64,000 nucleotides of DNA from Mycoplasma yeatsii GM274B (GTDB taxonomy: Bacteria; Bacillota_I; Bacilli_A; Mycoplasmatales; Mycoplasmataceae), in contig NZ_CP007520.1 of assembly GCF_000875755.1 (NCBI RefSeq), positions 744,001 to 808,000 of the forward strand, given 5' to 3'. The stretch's first letter is position 1. Every line of letters begins with the position of its first letter. Below are positions 33,651 through 44,378 of this stretch, one piece after another. Position numbers and translations under genes: made by a program. Below the pieces are notes generated by a model that ran no database searches, was not told the DNA's origin, and worked only from the letters and a program-made list of their open reading frames with translations.

Positions 33651-34571
33651 CTACTTCCCTTCTACTTTTTTCAATTTAGCTAATTCAATAGCGAAATCTT
33701 CAATTGTTCTAATTTCTTTATTTAGTAAGTTAATTTTTTTATCTTTTAACTTGTACATTAATTGGTAAAGTTTTGGTGGGTCAATTTCGATTTTCTTTAA
33801 AAGTTCTATATTTGAAAAGATTTCAAAAGGTGTTCCAATGTCAATAACTTTTCCGTTATGCATAACAATTACTTCATCTGCAATTCTTAAAACGTGATCC
33901 ATGTTATGAGTAACCATAATAATACGTTTATTGAATTCTTTATTTAATCTTTCAAATAAATTCATGAAGTCTTCTTCACCTTTTGGATCTAATCCTCCAG
34001 TAGGTTCATCTAAAACTAATGTGCTTCCATCCATTGCTACAATCCCAGCAACAGCAACACGTCGTTTTTGTCCTCCTGATAATTCAAAAGGTGAACGTTC
34101 AGCATATTCAGTTGGTAGTTCAACTAATTTTAATAAGTCAGGAATTCTTTTATAAACTTCTTCTTTGTTTTCACCTAAATGAACAGGACCAAAAGCGATA
34201 TCTTTTTTAACTGTTTCTTGGAATAATTGATATTCAGGGAATTGGAAAACTAAACCTATTTCTTTTCTTAATTTTTTAACTTCTTTAATTTTTTTAATTT
34301 TTGCAGGAATTGGATAATCTCCAACTAATGTTTGTCCAGTTTCAGTAACAATTAATCCATTAGTTAACTGAATCATAGTAGATTTTCCACTACCTGTTGT
34401 TCCTATAACACAAGTTATTTTGTTTTTTTTGAATGTTAAATTTGTATTTTCTAAAGCTTTATGTTCGAATGGTGTTCCTTTTGCATAAGTGTAAGAAACA
34501 TTTTCTAAAACAATATCTTTACTAAAATCAAAATTTTGTTCATCTACTTTTTTCTTTTTTAAACTTCACAT
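33651..34571 (-). CDS. ecfA2: ECF transporter ATPase A2
   Basis: This 306-residue ATPase has Walker [10 protein letters not shown] (57-65), the Q-loop region [13 protein letters not shown], signature LSGGQKRR and Walker [14 protein letters not shown]. The true start is ATG 34571, which is followed by a UGA Trp (MWSLKKKK) and overlaps the ecfA1 end by 13 bases. A start after the Walker A would remove the nucleotide site. It pairs with EcfA1. Confidence 0.94.
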
Positions 34572-35776
34572 ATTTCTTTCACCAACTCGTCCATATTTTG
34601 AGTATTAGGAACAACTAATCCTTTTTTCTCTAACTCTTCTCTTACTAAAGCTACAAAAGGAATGTCTAATTGAATACTTCTTAAAAAATCTTTATCTCCA
34701 ACTATTTCTAGTGGTTTACCAATTTTAACTAACTTACCATGATCTAGAACAACAACTTTATCAGCATTTAAAATTTCATCCATATCATGAGTAATTGAAA
34801 TAATAGTTTTAGTTCCCCTTAACTGAACCATAATTTCTTTAATTTCACGTTTTCCTTTTGGATCCAACATACTTGTTGCTTCATCAAAAATCATAATATC
34901 AGGATCTAAAGCTAAAGTTGAAGCAATTGCAACACGTTGTTTTTGTCCACCACTTAAGTTTAGTGGTTCTTTTTTTAATGCATGTTCCATTCCAACTTTT
35001 TTAGCAGATTCTAAAATGATCTCAGGCATTTTAGTTGGATCAACTCTTTTATTTTCTAAACCAAAAGCGATATCAGCTTCAACTGTTGAACCAATAAATT
35101 GGTTATCAGGATTTTGGAAAACAATACCTAAGAATTTTCTAATTTGTTCAATGTTACTATCAGTAACTTTATTTCCAAATATTTTAATTTCTCCTTCTTT
35201 AGCTGTTAAAACACCAATTAAAATTTTAGATAAAGTAGATTTTCCACTACCGTTGTGACCAATAATAGTTACATATTCACCTTCATTAATTGTAAAGCTA
35301 ACATCATCAACAGCTTTTGGGAAATTAGCACCATATCTAAATGATAAATTCTTAATTTCTACAGCTATATTGTTTTCTTTTTTTAATTTAATTCCACGCC
35401 CTTGTTCATTAATAGCATCTTTAAATTCGTTGTACATATATTGTGCGTGTTCATATTCTTTTTTAGCTCTTTTAATATCTTCTTGGTTGTTTGATTTTTT
35501 AATTTGCTTTAATAGATTTTCAGATTTTTTTAGATTATCTTTAAAACTTTTAGTTGAGGCTAATTCACGGATTTCAACTTTTATTTTTTTAATCTTTTCT
35601 TTTAAAACTTTTTTTTCGTTTTTGTCAATTTCATTTTGTCTTATTAAATTAATGTATTTGTGACTTAATTCAGACAATTTTACATATAGTTTGTTTATTG
35701 AAATTTTAAAGTCATTTAAGTTCTTTTCAGTAATTTTGCTAGCGTCAAATTCATCAAACAATTTTTTATTTTCCAT
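34559..35776 (-). CDS. ecfA1: ECF transporter ATPase A1 with N-terminal coiled-coil extension
   Basis: This 405-residue protein has an ABC domain from about 138: Walker [10 protein letters not shown] (173-181), [17 protein letters not shown], signature LSGGQKQR, Walker [16 protein letters not shown]. Typical EcfA is about 280 residues. The extra 130 N-terminal residues are Lys/Glu-rich and coiled-coil-like. ATG 35776 is chosen over an in-frame ATG at 35806 because GAGG stands eight bases before it and the upstream one has no ribosome site. It is the first gene of the ECF-truA operon. Confidence 0.93.
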   Translation of the reverse strand: MENKKLFDEFDASKITEKNLNDFKISINKLYVKLSELSHKYINLIRQNEIDKNEKKVLKEKIKKIKVEIRELASTKSFKDNLKKSENLLKQIKKSNNQEDIKRAKKEYEHAQYMYNEFKDAINEQGRGIKLKKENNIAVEIKNLSFRYGANFPKAVDDVSFTINEGEYVTIIGHNGSGKSTLSKILIGVLTAKEGEIKIFGNKVTDSNIEQIRKFLGIVFQNPDNQFIGSTVEADIAFGLENKRVDPTKMPEIILESAKKVGMEHALKKEPLNLSGGQKQRVAIASTLALDPDIMIFDEATSMLDPKGKREIKEIMVQLRGTKTIISITHDMDEILNADKVVVLDHGKLVKIGKPLEIVGDKDFLRSIQLDIPFVALVREELEKKGLVVPNTQNMDELVKEICEV

Positions 35777-35903
35777 CCAAAAAACCTCAATTCTATTTTT
35801 AGACATGTTTATATTAATTATAAATTAAACATATTAAAAATTAAACATAAAACACAATCAGAAAATATTTCTAACAAGTTTAAAAAAATATCAAATTTAT
35901 AAT

Positions 35904-35928
35904 AAAAAAGTATCAGTTGATACTTTTA
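35904..35928 (-). terminator. Terminator of DUF2188 gene
   Basis: AAAAGTATCA pairs with TGATACTTTT, followed by T on the minus strand, 17 bases after the stop. Confidence 0.85.
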
Positions 35929-35942
35929 ATTTTTAGCTTAAA

Positions 35943-36161
35943 CTATTTCTTATTTTTATTACTAATACTATCTCTTACTCTACCGCTTGGTCTATGAATA
36001 ATTACAGAACCAGAACGTTTTTTGGTTAGTTCATTAGCATAAGCAATAGCTTCTTTTTGAGTATCAAATAGTTTACTTGGTCTTGAGTTTCCAACACCTT
36101 TAACTTGTCATTTTCCTTCATATGGTGTTACGTGATATACTGTAGCTAATTTGTCTGCCAT
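35943..36161 (-). CDS. DUF2188 small protein
   Basis: This 72-residue basic protein starts MADKLATVYHVTPYEGKWQV (Trp by UGA) and contains KLFDTQKEAIAYANELTKKR and VIIHRPSGRVRDS, the DUF2188 pattern. It is short, soluble and Lys/Arg-rich; function is unknown. It sits between two terminators, downstream of rplQ, so it needs its own promoter or readthrough. A GGGA site is near ATG. Confidence 0.85.
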
Positions 36162-36213
36162 AATTCCCATCTCTCTTTACTTTATTACTATTTTAAATAT
36201 ATTATATAGAAAT

Positions 36214-36246
36214 AAAAAAATAAGGTTTTCTAAAAACCTTATTTAT
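36214..36246 (-). terminator. Terminator of alpha operon
   Basis: AATAAGGTTTT-TAG-AAAACCTTATT followed by a long T run on the minus strand, just after rplQ. Confidence 0.88.
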
Positions 36247-36252
36247 TTGAGA

Positions 36253-36612
36253 CTAGACTAATTCGATAATAACCATAGGTGCATTATCACCTTTACGGTT
36301 ATCTAATTTAAGAATTCTAGTGTATCCACCATTTCTTTTTTCGTATTTTTTTGCTAATTCATTAAATAATTTTTGTAATGCTGTTTCTTTTTTGTTAGCT
36401 TGAGTATCTCTTAATCAACTAGCAGCTTGACGTCTTGCGTGTAAATCACCACGTTTTGCTAAAGTGATCATTTTGTCAAAATGTCTTCTTAATTCTTTTG
36501 CTCTAGTTTCAGTAATTTCTAAACTTTCATTAACGATTAATTCAGTTGTTAAATTACGCATTAAGCTAGTTCTTCATGCTGTGTTTTGACCACGTTTTTG
36601 AATGTATGACAT
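36253..36612 (-). CDS. rplQ: 50S ribosomal protein L17
   Basis: This 119-residue L17 starts [20 protein letters not shown] and contains [22 protein letters not shown] and [19 protein letters not shown]. Two Trp are UGA. It is the last gene of the alpha operon, 23 bases after rpoA, before a strong terminator. AGGAGG precedes ATG. Confidence 0.97.
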
Positions 36613-36635
36613 GTTTACCTCCTATTAATTAATTA

Positions 36636-37586
36636 TTATTGTTTAAAAGTTAATCTTAATTGAGCAACTTTTTCTTTAATTTCTTTTAATGATTTACGAC
36701 CTAGGTTTCTGATTGATCCAATTTCATCTTCATTTTTAGAAATTAATTCTCTTAAAGTATCGATTCCTGCACGTTTTAAGCAGTTTAAACTTCTTTGAGT
36801 TAAGTCTAACTCTTCAATAGTTTTATCTAGTTCTTTTTCTTCATCGTTTTCTAAACCGATAATTTCAACATCACTAATTTCATGATTTAAGTTAACAAAG
36901 AACTCTAAGTGAGCAACTAAAACTTTAGCTGCAATACTTACAGCTTCAACCGCTGTAATTGAACCGTCAGTTTCAACTTCTAATTCTAATTGTTCTAAAT
37001 CAATTGATTTACCAATTTTTGTAGAATCAACAGCATAAGCAACTTTAACAATTGGTGAGTAATTTGAATCAATTGTTATCATTCCTGGCTCAATATTTCT
37101 TTCGTTTTTGTTATCTTTGAATGATTTGTATCCACGTGAGTTTTTAGCATATAATACTAAATCTAAAACTCCACCTTCACTAACAGTCGCTATTAATAAA
37201 TCTTTACTTAAAATTTCTACACCTGCAGGAACTTCAAGATCAGAAGCATAAACTTCTCCTTCAACGTTAGTTTTGATTTTAATTTCAACATTTTCTTCAT
37301 CTTTGTACATTTCTGAATCAATTTTTAAAACTAATTGTTTAATGTTTAAGATGATTCTTGTAACGTTTTCAACTATTCCTGGAATTGATGTGAATTCATG
37401 AGCAGCACCAGCAATTCTAATTGCGTAAACACTAGCTCCTGGGGTTGCTGCTAATAAAGTTCTTCTAATAGCATTACCTAAAGTTGTACCAAATCCTCTT
37501 TCTAAAGGTGATACACTGAATTTTCCGTAATTTTTATCTTGCCCTTCTTTTAGAAGAGTGAATTCTGGTCTCATAAATCTTTTCAT
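36636..37586 (-). CDS. rpoA: RNA polymerase alpha subunit
   Basis: This 316-residue subunit nucleates polymerase assembly. The N-terminal dimerisation domain (about 1-230) has PLERGFGTTLGNAIRRTLL. The C-terminal domain (about 255-316) has LDLTQRSLNCLKRAGIDTLRELISK and IRNLGRKSLKEIKEKV, the helix-hairpin-helix that contacts UP elements and regulators. No UGA or UGG Trp is present. Lies between rpsK and rplQ as usual. Confidence 0.98.
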   Translation of the reverse strand: MKRFMRPEFTLLKEGQDKNYGKFSVSPLERGFGTTLGNAIRRTLLAATPGASVYAIRIAGAAHEFTSIPGIVENVTRIILNIKQLVLKIDSEMYKDEENVEIKIKTNVEGEVYASDLEVPAGVEILSKDLLIATVSEGGVLDLVLYAKNSRGYKSFKDNKNERNIEPGMITIDSNYSPIVKVAYAVDSTKIGKSIDLEQLELEVETDGSITAVEAVSIAAKVLVAHLEFFVNLNHEISDVEIIGLENDEEKELDKTIEELDLTQRSLNCLKRAGIDTLRELISKNEDEIGSIRNLGRKSLKEIKEKVAQLRLTFKQ

Positions 37587-37590
37587 ATTA

Positions 37591-37980
37591 TTAACCTCTT
37601 GGGCGTTTTCTTGGACGCACTCCGTTGTGTGGTATTGGTGTTGTATCTTTGATTGAATTAATATCTAATCCTGCCATTTGTAATGCTCTAACAGCTGCAT
37701 CACGTCCTGGTCCTGGACCTTTAACTTCAACTGCAACAGATTTAACTCCGTTATCCATAGCACCTTTAGCAGCAGCTTCAGAAATTAATTGAGCTGCATA
37801 AGGTGTAGATTTTTTAGAACCTTTAAATCCTAATGCTCCAGCACTTGATCAAGAAAGAACATTTCCTTTTTCATCACTAATAGTAACAATGGTATTGTTA
37901 AAAGTAGAATGAATGTGAGCAATACCTTTAGGAATATTTTTCTTAATTCTTTTTTTACCTTGTGGTTTTGGATTTGCCAT
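37591..37980 (-). CDS. rpsK: 30S ribosomal protein S11
   Basis: This 129-residue S11 contains [17 protein letters not shown], the platform motif [15 protein letters not shown], and the basic end [16 protein letters not shown]. One Trp (LSWSSAG) is UGA. It lies four bases before rpoA. Confidence 0.97.
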
Positions 37981-38004
37981 TTTAACTTTCCTTCTTTCTA
38001 CCTA

Positions 38005-38370
38005 TTATTTTTTCTTATTAGCTACAGTTTTTCTTGGACCTTTTACTGTTCTTGCGTTAGTTTTTGATGATTGTCCTCTAACAGGTAATCCTTTACGGTG
38101 TCTTAAACCTCTGTAACTTCCAATTTCCATTAAACGTTTGATGTTTAATGATACTTCTCTACGTAATTCTCCTTCAGTTTTGTATTTTGAGATTTCTGCA
38201 GAGATATTTTTCATTTGTTCTTCTGTTAAATCTTTAACACGGATATCTTCAGAAATGTTTAATGCTTTTAAAACATTTTGAGATGTTGATAATCCGATTC
38301 CGTAAATGTATGTTAATGAAATAACAACTCTTTTATCATTTGGGATTTCTACTCCACTAATACGAGCCAT
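38005..38370 (-). CDS. rpsM: 30S ribosomal protein S13
   Basis: This 121-residue S13 starts [26 protein letters not shown] and ends with the basic tail [24 protein letters not shown] that contacts P-site tRNA. Position between rpmJ and rpsK is standard. Confidence 0.97.
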   Translation of the reverse strand: MARISGVEIPNDKRVVISLTYIYGIGLSTSQNVLKALNISEDIRVKDLTEEQMKNISAEISKYKTEGELRREVSLNIKRLMEIGSYRGLRHRKGLPVRGQSSKTNARTVKGPRKTVANKKK

Positions 38371-38404
38371 ATTAACGTATCCTTTCTAAAAATTAATTAA
38401 ACTA

Positions 38405-38518
38405 TTAACCTTGTCTTTGTTTGTGTTTTGGTGTTACACAAATAATCATTACGCGGCCTTTACGTCTAATTACACGACATTTATCGCAAATTTGTTTGAC
38501 TGATGATCTAACTTTCAT
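38405..38518 (-). CDS. rpmJ: 50S ribosomal protein L36
   Basis: This 37-residue L36 ([20 protein letters not shown]) retains the zinc ribbon ligands Cys11, Cys14, Cys27 and His32, so this is the zinc-binding form. AGGTTTAAAG precedes ATG. Confidence 0.95.
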
Positions 38519-38558
38519 CTTTAAACCTCCGTATTTTTATATATTAAATAAAGACAAT

Positions 38559-38578
38559 AAATCAGTTTTCACTGATTT
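38559..38578 (-). other. Intra-operon hairpin between infA and rpmJ
   Basis: AAATCAGT-GAAA-ACTGATTT forms a perfect eight-pair stem with a GAAA loop in the transcript but has no T run. It is more likely an mRNA processing or stability element than a terminator. Confidence 0.55.
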
Positions 38579-38604
38579 TCAAATAATATTGCCTATAAAA
38601 CTAA

Positions 38605-38829
38605 TTACTTTGCAATTTTTCTATAAGTAATTCTTCCACGTGTCATATCGTATGGTGATATTACAATAGTTACTTTATCTCCAGGTAAAATGCGGATGTA
38701 GTGCATGCGGATTTTACCTGACACGTGGGCATTAATAACTATTCCATTTTCTAATTGCACTCTAAATTGAGCGTTAGGAAGTACTTCAACAACAGTACCT
38801 TCAAATTCCATTTCAGTTTCTTTAGCCAT
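38605..38829 (-). CDS. infA: Translation initiation factor IF-1
   Basis: This 74-residue OB-fold protein has [21 protein letters not shown] and [19 protein letters not shown], followed by [13 protein letters not shown]. It binds the 30S A site at initiation. It follows map by 13 bases with an AGGAGG site. Confidence 0.97.
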   Translation of the reverse strand: MAKETEMEFEGTVVEVLPNAQFRVQLENGIVINAHVSGKIRMHYIRILPGDKVTIVISPYDMTRGRITYRKIAK

Positions 38830-38842
38830 TGGTTATACCTCC

Positions 38843-39592
38843 TTATAATTTTGTTAATACTTCACAACCGTCTTCAGTTACAAGTATTGTATGCTCGAAA
38901 TGTGCTGCCATACTGTGATCAGCTGAATATACCGTTCAATTATCTGCAGCAGTTTTAGTTTTATGAGTTCCAATTTGAACCATTGGCTCAATACAAATAA
39001 CCATTCCTGCTTGTAATCTCATTCCAGTATTTTCTACACCAACGTTAGGAATAAAAGGGTCTTCGTGCAATGATTGACCTATTCCATGACCTGTGTAATC
39101 TCTAGGAAGACTAAAACCATATGATTCAACATATTTTTGAATAGTGTAACCTATAGTTCCAAGTCTAGTTCCTGGTTTGACTTGCTCTATGGCAAGTTCT
39201 AGTGATTTTTCAGTGACCGATATAAGTATATCATTTTTTTTATCTTTTGCAATTCCACAAAGCATAGTAAATGCACTATCTGCATGTCAACCTTCAAAAG
39301 TACATCCTGCATCAATACTTACAATATCTCCGTCTTGTAAAATTCTATCTTGAGGAATCCCGTGAACTAGTTGATCGTTGATTGAAATACAAATTGTTTT
39401 AGGAAAACCATGATATCCTTTAAAATTTGATTTACATCCTTTAGAAATTATAAATTCTTCAAAAGCTTTATCTAAATCTAAACAATTTATTCCAGGTTTA
39501 ATCATTTTTTTTAACATATCTAAACCTTGTGCTAGAACTTTACAAGCTGTTCTAATTTTTTGAATTTGTTCTGGTGTTTTAATAGTTACCAT
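38843..39592 (-). CDS. map: Methionine aminopeptidase type I
   Basis: This 249-residue metalloenzyme removes N-terminal Met. The five metal ligands are present: Asp94 (SIDAG), Asp105 (HADSAF), His169 (GHGIG), Glu202 (IEPM) and Glu233 (HFEHT), with His77 region VHGIP for substrate. Two Trp are UGA. It starts one base after the adk stop. Confidence 0.96.
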
Positions 39593-39593
39593 T

Positions 39594-40232
39594 CTATTTT
39601 AATTCTCCTTTAATAGCATCAAATACTTGATCAGCTGATAAGTCATCAGATTGTATTTCAACAAATTTACTTGCATTTTTATAATAACTAATCAATGGTA
39701 GAGTTTGACTTGAGTAAGTTTCTAATCTTACTTTAACTTTTTCAGGTTCATCATCTGCACGTCTTACTAAAGTTGTGTTATCAAAATCACAAACATTATC
39801 TACTTTAGGTTTTCTAAAAATAGTGTTAAAGCTTGCTTTACATTGTGGACATACTAATCTTCCACTAATTCTTTTAATTAAAAGTTCTTCATTAACATCG
39901 ATATAAAATACAACATCAATTTTTTTGTTTAATTTTGTTAGCATTTCATCTAATGCTTTAGCTTGATCTAAAGTTCTTGGATAACCATCAAAAATTAATT
40001 TATCATTTGATTTTTTTAAAAATTCTTCAACAATAGCATTAACAATACTATCTGGTACATATTTACCAGCATTCATATATGTAGCACACTCTTGACCTAA
40101 TTTTGAATTATCAGCAATTTCTTTTCTCATTAAATCTCCAGTTGATACTTGAATAAAACCAAGTTGATTAACTAATTTTTCAGCTTGAGTTCCTTTTCCT
40201 GATCCTGGAGCTCCTAATAACATAATATTCAT
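39594..40232 (-). CDS. adk: Adenylate kinase
   Basis: This 212-residue kinase interconverts ATP, ADP and AMP. P-loop GAPGSGKGT is at 7-15 and FDGYPRT at 81-87. The LID carries a zinc site of the Gram-positive type with Cys128, Cys131, Cys148 and Asp151. GAGGAAAT precedes ATG. It is separated from secY by cdd, unlike the common secY-adk-map order. Confidence 0.97.
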   Translation of the reverse strand: MNIMLLGAPGSGKGTQAEKLVNQLGFIQVSTGDLMRKEIADNSKLGQECATYMNAGKYVPDSIVNAIVEEFLKKSNDKLIFDGYPRTLDQAKALDEMLTKLNKKIDVVFYIDVNEELLIKRISGRLVCPQCKASFNTIFRKPKVDNVCDFDNTTLVRRADDEPEKVKVRLETYSSQTLPLISYYKNASKFVEIQSDDLSADQVFDAIKGELK

Positions 40233-40334
40233 GACATTTCCTCTTTCTTAATTACTATTAAATTAATTTTATAATACTAAAAACAATAAGTTTACTTAGT
40301 TTCAACCTATTAATACATAGTTGATAAATTTAAA

Positions 40335-40739
40335 TTAAAGATTCTTATCACTAAAAGCATGAGGTAAGAAATCGCTAACTAAATATTCACCAATAAAACC
40401 ATTTTGATTAAACATATAAGTTTTTTGATCTGCATTTAAAAGTTCAGACATTGTTTGACGACAAGTTCCACAAGGTGAACCGAATGATTTACTATCAGTG
40501 TAAAGTGCTAGTAATTCAACATCATCTTTACCATAACCTTGTGCATATACTTGTGGTAGCGCACATCTTTCAGCACAAATACATGGATTGTATGCTGCAT
40601 TTTCAACATTAACACCAAGTATTTTTTCACCGTTTTTTAAATAAACTATACATGAAACTCTAAAGTTTGAATATGGACAATAAGCTCTAGTAGCTAATTG
40701 TTTTAATTCTTTGAAAATAATTTCTTTGTCTAATTGCAT
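40335..40739 (-). CDS. cdd: Cytidine deaminase
   Basis: This 134-residue enzyme of the tetrameric class deaminates cytidine and deoxycytidine. The zinc site is CAE (Cys55, catalytic Glu57) plus PCGTC (Cys90, Cys93). NVENAAY binds the ribose. The start is ATG 40739 after AGGAG; an in-frame upstream extension would be hydrophobic and is rejected. It lies inside the spc operon between secY, which has its own terminator, and adk. TTGCTT with TAATAT 17 bases later, before the gene, may be its own promoter. Confidence 0.94.
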   Translation of the reverse strand: MQLDKEIIFKELKQLATRAYCPYSNFRVSCIVYLKNGEKILGVNVENAAYNPCICAERCALPQVYAQGYGKDDVELLALYTDSKSFGSPCGTCRQTMSELLNADQKTYMFNQNGFIGEYLVSDFLPHAFSDKNL

Positions 40740-40794
40740 AACTACTCCTAAATCTAAGTATATTAATATTATTATAATTATAGAAATTAAGCAA

Positions 40795-40822
40795 TAAAAA
40801 AAGGCATATAAGCCTTTTATCA
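40795..40822 (-). terminator. Terminator after secY
   Basis: AAAAGGC-TTATAT-GCCTTTTTTT on the minus strand, immediately at the secY stop. It ends the S10-spc transcript before cdd. Confidence 0.85.
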
Positions 40823-42274
40823 AATGTGAGAAGTTTGACCTGAAGATGATTCTTCAGTAAATTTTTCTTTTTTCTTTTCAATGAAATTTTGTTCAATAAG
40901 TCTTCCTTTTAATTGTTGAGTAGTTTGAATTGCTACTGATATACAAATAATTAATCCTGTACCACCAATCGCTAAGTTAGAAGGCAGATTAGTTAATTTT
41001 GAAATAACATAAGGAAGAATAGAAATTATTGCTAAGAAAATCGATCCCACAACAGACAATCTATTAATTGTTGATGATAGATATTTTATTGTATCGTTTC
41101 CTGGTTTTATTCCCGGAATAAATGTTCCTGATTTTTGGAAGTTTTCAGATATTTTTTCAGGGTTTATTTGCACTTGAGAATATAAGAATGTGAATAATAT
41201 AATTAATACACCAAATATTGATATACCGTATCAAGTATCAAATCCTAAATAATTTTTAGTAAAGTGAACAAAACCACTGTCTGGATTAACCACTTCTATA
41301 ATTTGAGAAATAGTAACTGGAGTTGAGATAATTGCTGATGCAAAGATTACCGGAATAACTCCTGCGTTATTTATTTTTAGTGGTAAGTATGGTGTGTGCT
41401 CTTGAGAATCAGTTAACCCTGATCCTGTTTGTTGGATAGGAATTTTTCTTTCGGCTTCATTCATTAATACAACTGAAAAAATAACTAAGAAGAACACTCC
41501 AATATAAATTAAGAAGTTTAAGAATCCTGAGAAGAATATATTAGCTTCTTCTCCTGTATCTGAAATTCAGAAGTTGTATGTTGCTATTAAGTTAGAAGGC
41601 ATTGATACTACAATTCCTAAGAAAATAACTATAGAAATACCATTTCCAATTCCTTTAATTGTAATTTGATCAGATATTCATAACATTAAGAATGAACCTG
41701 CTAACATAATTAGCGGAACTAATACGTAGTAAAATGCCGCACTAGCTAAAGCATTTGGATCGTCTCAACCAGGTATTATTAAATCACCACGACTTGATAG
41801 TGTAAAAATTGTTGCTTCAGCTTGCATAATTGCAAACGGTATCATAATAATTTTTGTTAACTTATCAAGTTTTTTTCTTCCTCTTTCTCCTGATTTATTT
41901 CATCTAGTTAAAACAGGAATTACATCAGTTGAAAGTAATTGAACAATAATTGATGCTGTAATATAAGGTGAAACCCCTAATGAAAGAATTGAGAATTTAC
42001 CAATACTTCCTCCTCCTAGAGTAGAAAGTAATTGGAAGAATTGGATTTTTGCAGTTTCACTAGCAAAGTTAGAATTTAATTTAACCCCCGGAACAGTGAT
42101 GTATACTCCAATTCTTATTACTAAAAGTGCTAATAATGTAAAAACGATTCTATAAACCAAATCCTTGTTTTTAATGAAGAAATTTGTCTTTACAAAATCG
42201 TTTTTTTTGTTGAGTGATCTTAAAGCAAAATTTCTGTTTTGATTAGTTTTATCCTTAACAGTTTTTTTTGCCAT
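40817..42274 (-). CDS. secY: Preprotein translocase subunit SecY
   Basis: This 485-residue channel subunit has ten membrane helices, starting near residue 38. LGVSPYITASIIVQLLS, GNGISIVIFLGIV and GTGLIICISVAIQTTQQLKGRLIEQ fit SecY. The final codons are TGA (Trp) and TAA, so the protein ends HIW. A Lys-rich N-terminal extension of about 35 residues precedes helix 1. It starts two bases after the rplO stop. Confidence 0.96.
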
Positions 42275-42276
42275 AA

Positions 42277-42714
42277 TTACATCACCTCTACTTTTCCTCC
42301 AAGTTTTTCAATTTCAGCTTGTGCTGATTTTGAAACTTTATTAACTTTAACATCAACTTTTTTAGTTAATGATCCTTTACCTAATATTTTAACTAAAGTT
42401 TTGTTGTTTTTGATGATTTTAGCATCAATTAAAGTTTCATGATTAATTGCTGATAAGTTTAACGCTTCTAAATCGCTTAGATTTAAAATTACGTATTCTT
42501 TTTGGTTAGGAGAAGTGAACCCAATTTTAGGTAATCTTCTAAATAATGGTGTTTGTCCCCCTTCGAATCCTGGACGAACTCCACCACCTGAACGTGAGTT
42601 TTGTCCTTTGTGACCTCTAGTAGCAGTTTTACCTTTTCCAGAAGCCATACCTCTACCTACTCTAGTAGCTTCTTTTTTGCTACCTGGAGTGTATTTTAAT
42701 TCATTTAATTTCAT
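42277..42714 (-). CDS. rplO: 50S ribosomal protein L15
   Basis: This 145-residue L15 has the Gly-rich segment [22 protein letters not shown] and FRRLPKIGF near the start. It directly follows rpsE with no rpmD (L30) gene between, as in other mycoplasmas. GGAGCC precedes ATG. Confidence 0.97.
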   Translation of the reverse strand: MKLNELKYTPGSKKEATRVGRGMASGKGKTATRGHKGQNSRSGGGVRPGFEGGQTPLFRRLPKIGFTSPNQKEYVILNLSDLEALNLSAINHETLIDAKIIKNNKTLVKILGKGSLTKKVDVKVNKVSKSAQAEIEKLGGKVEVM

Positions 42715-42733
42715 AATTTACGGCTCCTTTCTA

Positions 42734-43426
42734 TTATTCAACTGTTTCTTCTACTGCTTTTTTAGCTGAAGCTTTTTTAGCTGATGATTTAACTGCTTTT
42801 TTTTCTGCAACTTCTTGATTAGCTTCTTTAGCAACTTTACCATATCTTAATTCTTGAACTCTTTTTAAAGTTTGCATTGATTGTAATCCTTGCATTGTAG
42901 CTCTAATCATGTTGATTGGGTTGTTGCTTCCTAATGATTTAGCATAAACGTCTGAAATACCTGCTAATTCAATAACTGCACGTGCTGGTCCTCCGGCAAT
43001 AACTCCAGTACCAACTTTAGCTGGTTTAATTAAAATTTTACCAGCTCCAAAAGTACCTAAAACTTCATGTGGAACTGTTCCATTTCTTAATGAAACAGCT
43101 ATTAAGTTTTTCTTAGCTTCTTTAATTGCTTTTTTAATTGCTTCAGGAACTTCGTTAGCTTTTCCTGTTCCCATTCCAACTAGACCTTTTTTGTTTCCTA
43201 CAACAACAACTGCTGCGAAACGGAAGTGACGTCCACCTTTTGTAACTTTAGTAACACGTCTAATTGTTACTACTTTTTCTTCGAAATCGTCTTTTACAGT
43301 TCTAACTGGTTTATTATTTGACTTAGCTTTTCTATCAAATTTTTTGTTTTCTGGTTTTTGAGTAGAAGCTTTTTCAACATTAACGTTAGTTTCGTTTAAT
43401 TCTACTGCGTTCATTTCTGCTGTCAT
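42734..43426 (-). CDS. rpsE: 30S ribosomal protein S5, extended
   Basis: This 230-residue S5 is longer than the usual 165. About 55 residues of Glu/Asn/Lys-rich sequence precede the core, which begins [23 protein letters not shown]. The end has an Ala/Lys-rich tail of about 30 residues ([19 protein letters not shown]). ATG 43426 is preferred to GTG 43438 because the GGGTGG site lies between them. The core, including [18 protein letters not shown], is intact. Confidence 0.95.
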   Translation of the reverse strand: MTAEMNAVELNETNVNVEKASTQKPENKKFDRKAKSNNKPVRTVKDDFEEKVVTIRRVTKVTKGGRHFRFAAVVVVGNKKGLVGMGTGKANEVPEAIKKAIKEAKKNLIAVSLRNGTVPHEVLGTFGAGKILIKPAKVGTGVIAGGPARAVIELAGISDVYAKSLGSNNPINMIRATMQGLQSMQTLKRVQELRYGKVAKEANQEVAEKKAVKSSAKKASAKKAVEETVE

Positions 43427-43444
43427 TTTTTCTTCCACCCTTTC

Positions 43445-43795
43445 TTAGAATTTTAATCCCGCTTCTCTTGCTGCTTCAGCAAAAGCTTTTACTTTACCAT
43501 GGTATAAGTATCCACCACGGTCGAATACTACTTCATTGATATTTGCAGCTAAAGCCTTTTTAGCAATTTCTTGAGCAACCATTTGAGCTGCTTCTTTATT
43601 TGCTTTGTTTTTTAAGTCCATTTTTAAAGTTGAAGCTGATACTAATGTAACTCCTTTAGTATCATCAATTATTTGAGCATAAAAGTTTGTGTTTGATTTA
43701 AATACGTTTAATCTTGGTCTTGCAGCTGTTCCGCTAACTTTTTGTCTTACTCTAAAGTGTCTACGTTTTCTTGCTTCTGATTTAGTAAATTTCAT
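43445..43795 (-). CDS. rplR: 50S ribosomal protein L18
   Basis: This 116-residue L18 binds 5S rRNA. It contains [33 protein letters not shown] and [24 protein letters not shown]. Standard position between rplF and rpsE. Confidence 0.97.
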   Translation of the reverse strand: MKFTKSEARKRRHFRVRQKVSGTAARPRLNVFKSNTNFYAQIIDDTKGVTLVSASTLKMDLKNKANKEAAQMVAQEIAKKALAANINEVVFDRGGYLYHGKVKAFAEAAREAGLKF

Positions 43796-43819
43796 GTCCT
43801 ATAACCTTAAGCTCTGGTT

Positions 43820-44362
43820 CTATTTACCAGCTGCTTTCCCTTCTTTTCTAATAATAATTTCGTTTTTGTATTTAATTCCTTTTCCTTTGTATGGTTCAGG
43901 TTTTCTATATGCTCTAATGTTTGCTGCAACTTCTCCAACTAATTGTTTATCGATTCCAGTAATAACTAATTCAGTTGGTTTAACAGCTTGAATAGTTACA
44001 CCTTCTGGAATGATGTATTCAATTGGATGTGAGTATCCTAAGCTTAAGTTTAATTTTTGTCCGTTAACTGCAGCTTTATACCCAACCCCAGTAATTATTA
44101 ATTCTTTTTTGAACCCTTCATTAACTCCAGTGATCATTCCTGAAAGTAATGAGTTAGTTGTTCCATGTAATTGTTTTGTGTGTTTTTGTTCATTTGCTCT
44201 TTTTGTAGCTACTTGATTATCAGCTACTTCGATTGAGATTAATGGTGAAAATTGTTTTGATAATGTTCCTTTTGATCCTTTAACTGTAACTGTATTATCT
44301 GCTGATACTGTAATTTCAACTCCACTAGGGATAGCTAATATTCTGTTTCCTATACGTGACAT
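43820..44362 (-). CDS. rplF: 50S ribosomal protein L6
   Basis: This 180-residue L6 starts [19 protein letters not shown] and has the conserved end [17 protein letters not shown] with [11 protein letters not shown]. Two repeated L6 folds are present. Normal length and position. Confidence 0.97.
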   Translation of the reverse strand: MSRIGNRILAIPSGVEITVSADNTVTVKGSKGTLSKQFSPLISIEVADNQVATKRANEQKHTKQLHGTTNSLLSGMITGVNEGFKKELIITGVGYKAAVNGQKLNLSLGYSHPIEYIIPEGVTIQAVKPTELVITGIDKQLVGEVAANIRAYRKPEPYKGKGIKYKNEIIIRKEGKAAGK

Positions 44363-44378
44363 ATTTTCTATCTCCTTA

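Noticed and set aside
38559..38578. Terminator between infA and rpmJ
   Set aside because: The stem is strong but no T run follows, and the operon continues with standard gene order.
40740..40823. An N-terminal hydrophobic extension of cytidine deaminase
   Set aside because: AGGAG stands before ATG 40739, and the added part overlaps the secY terminator.
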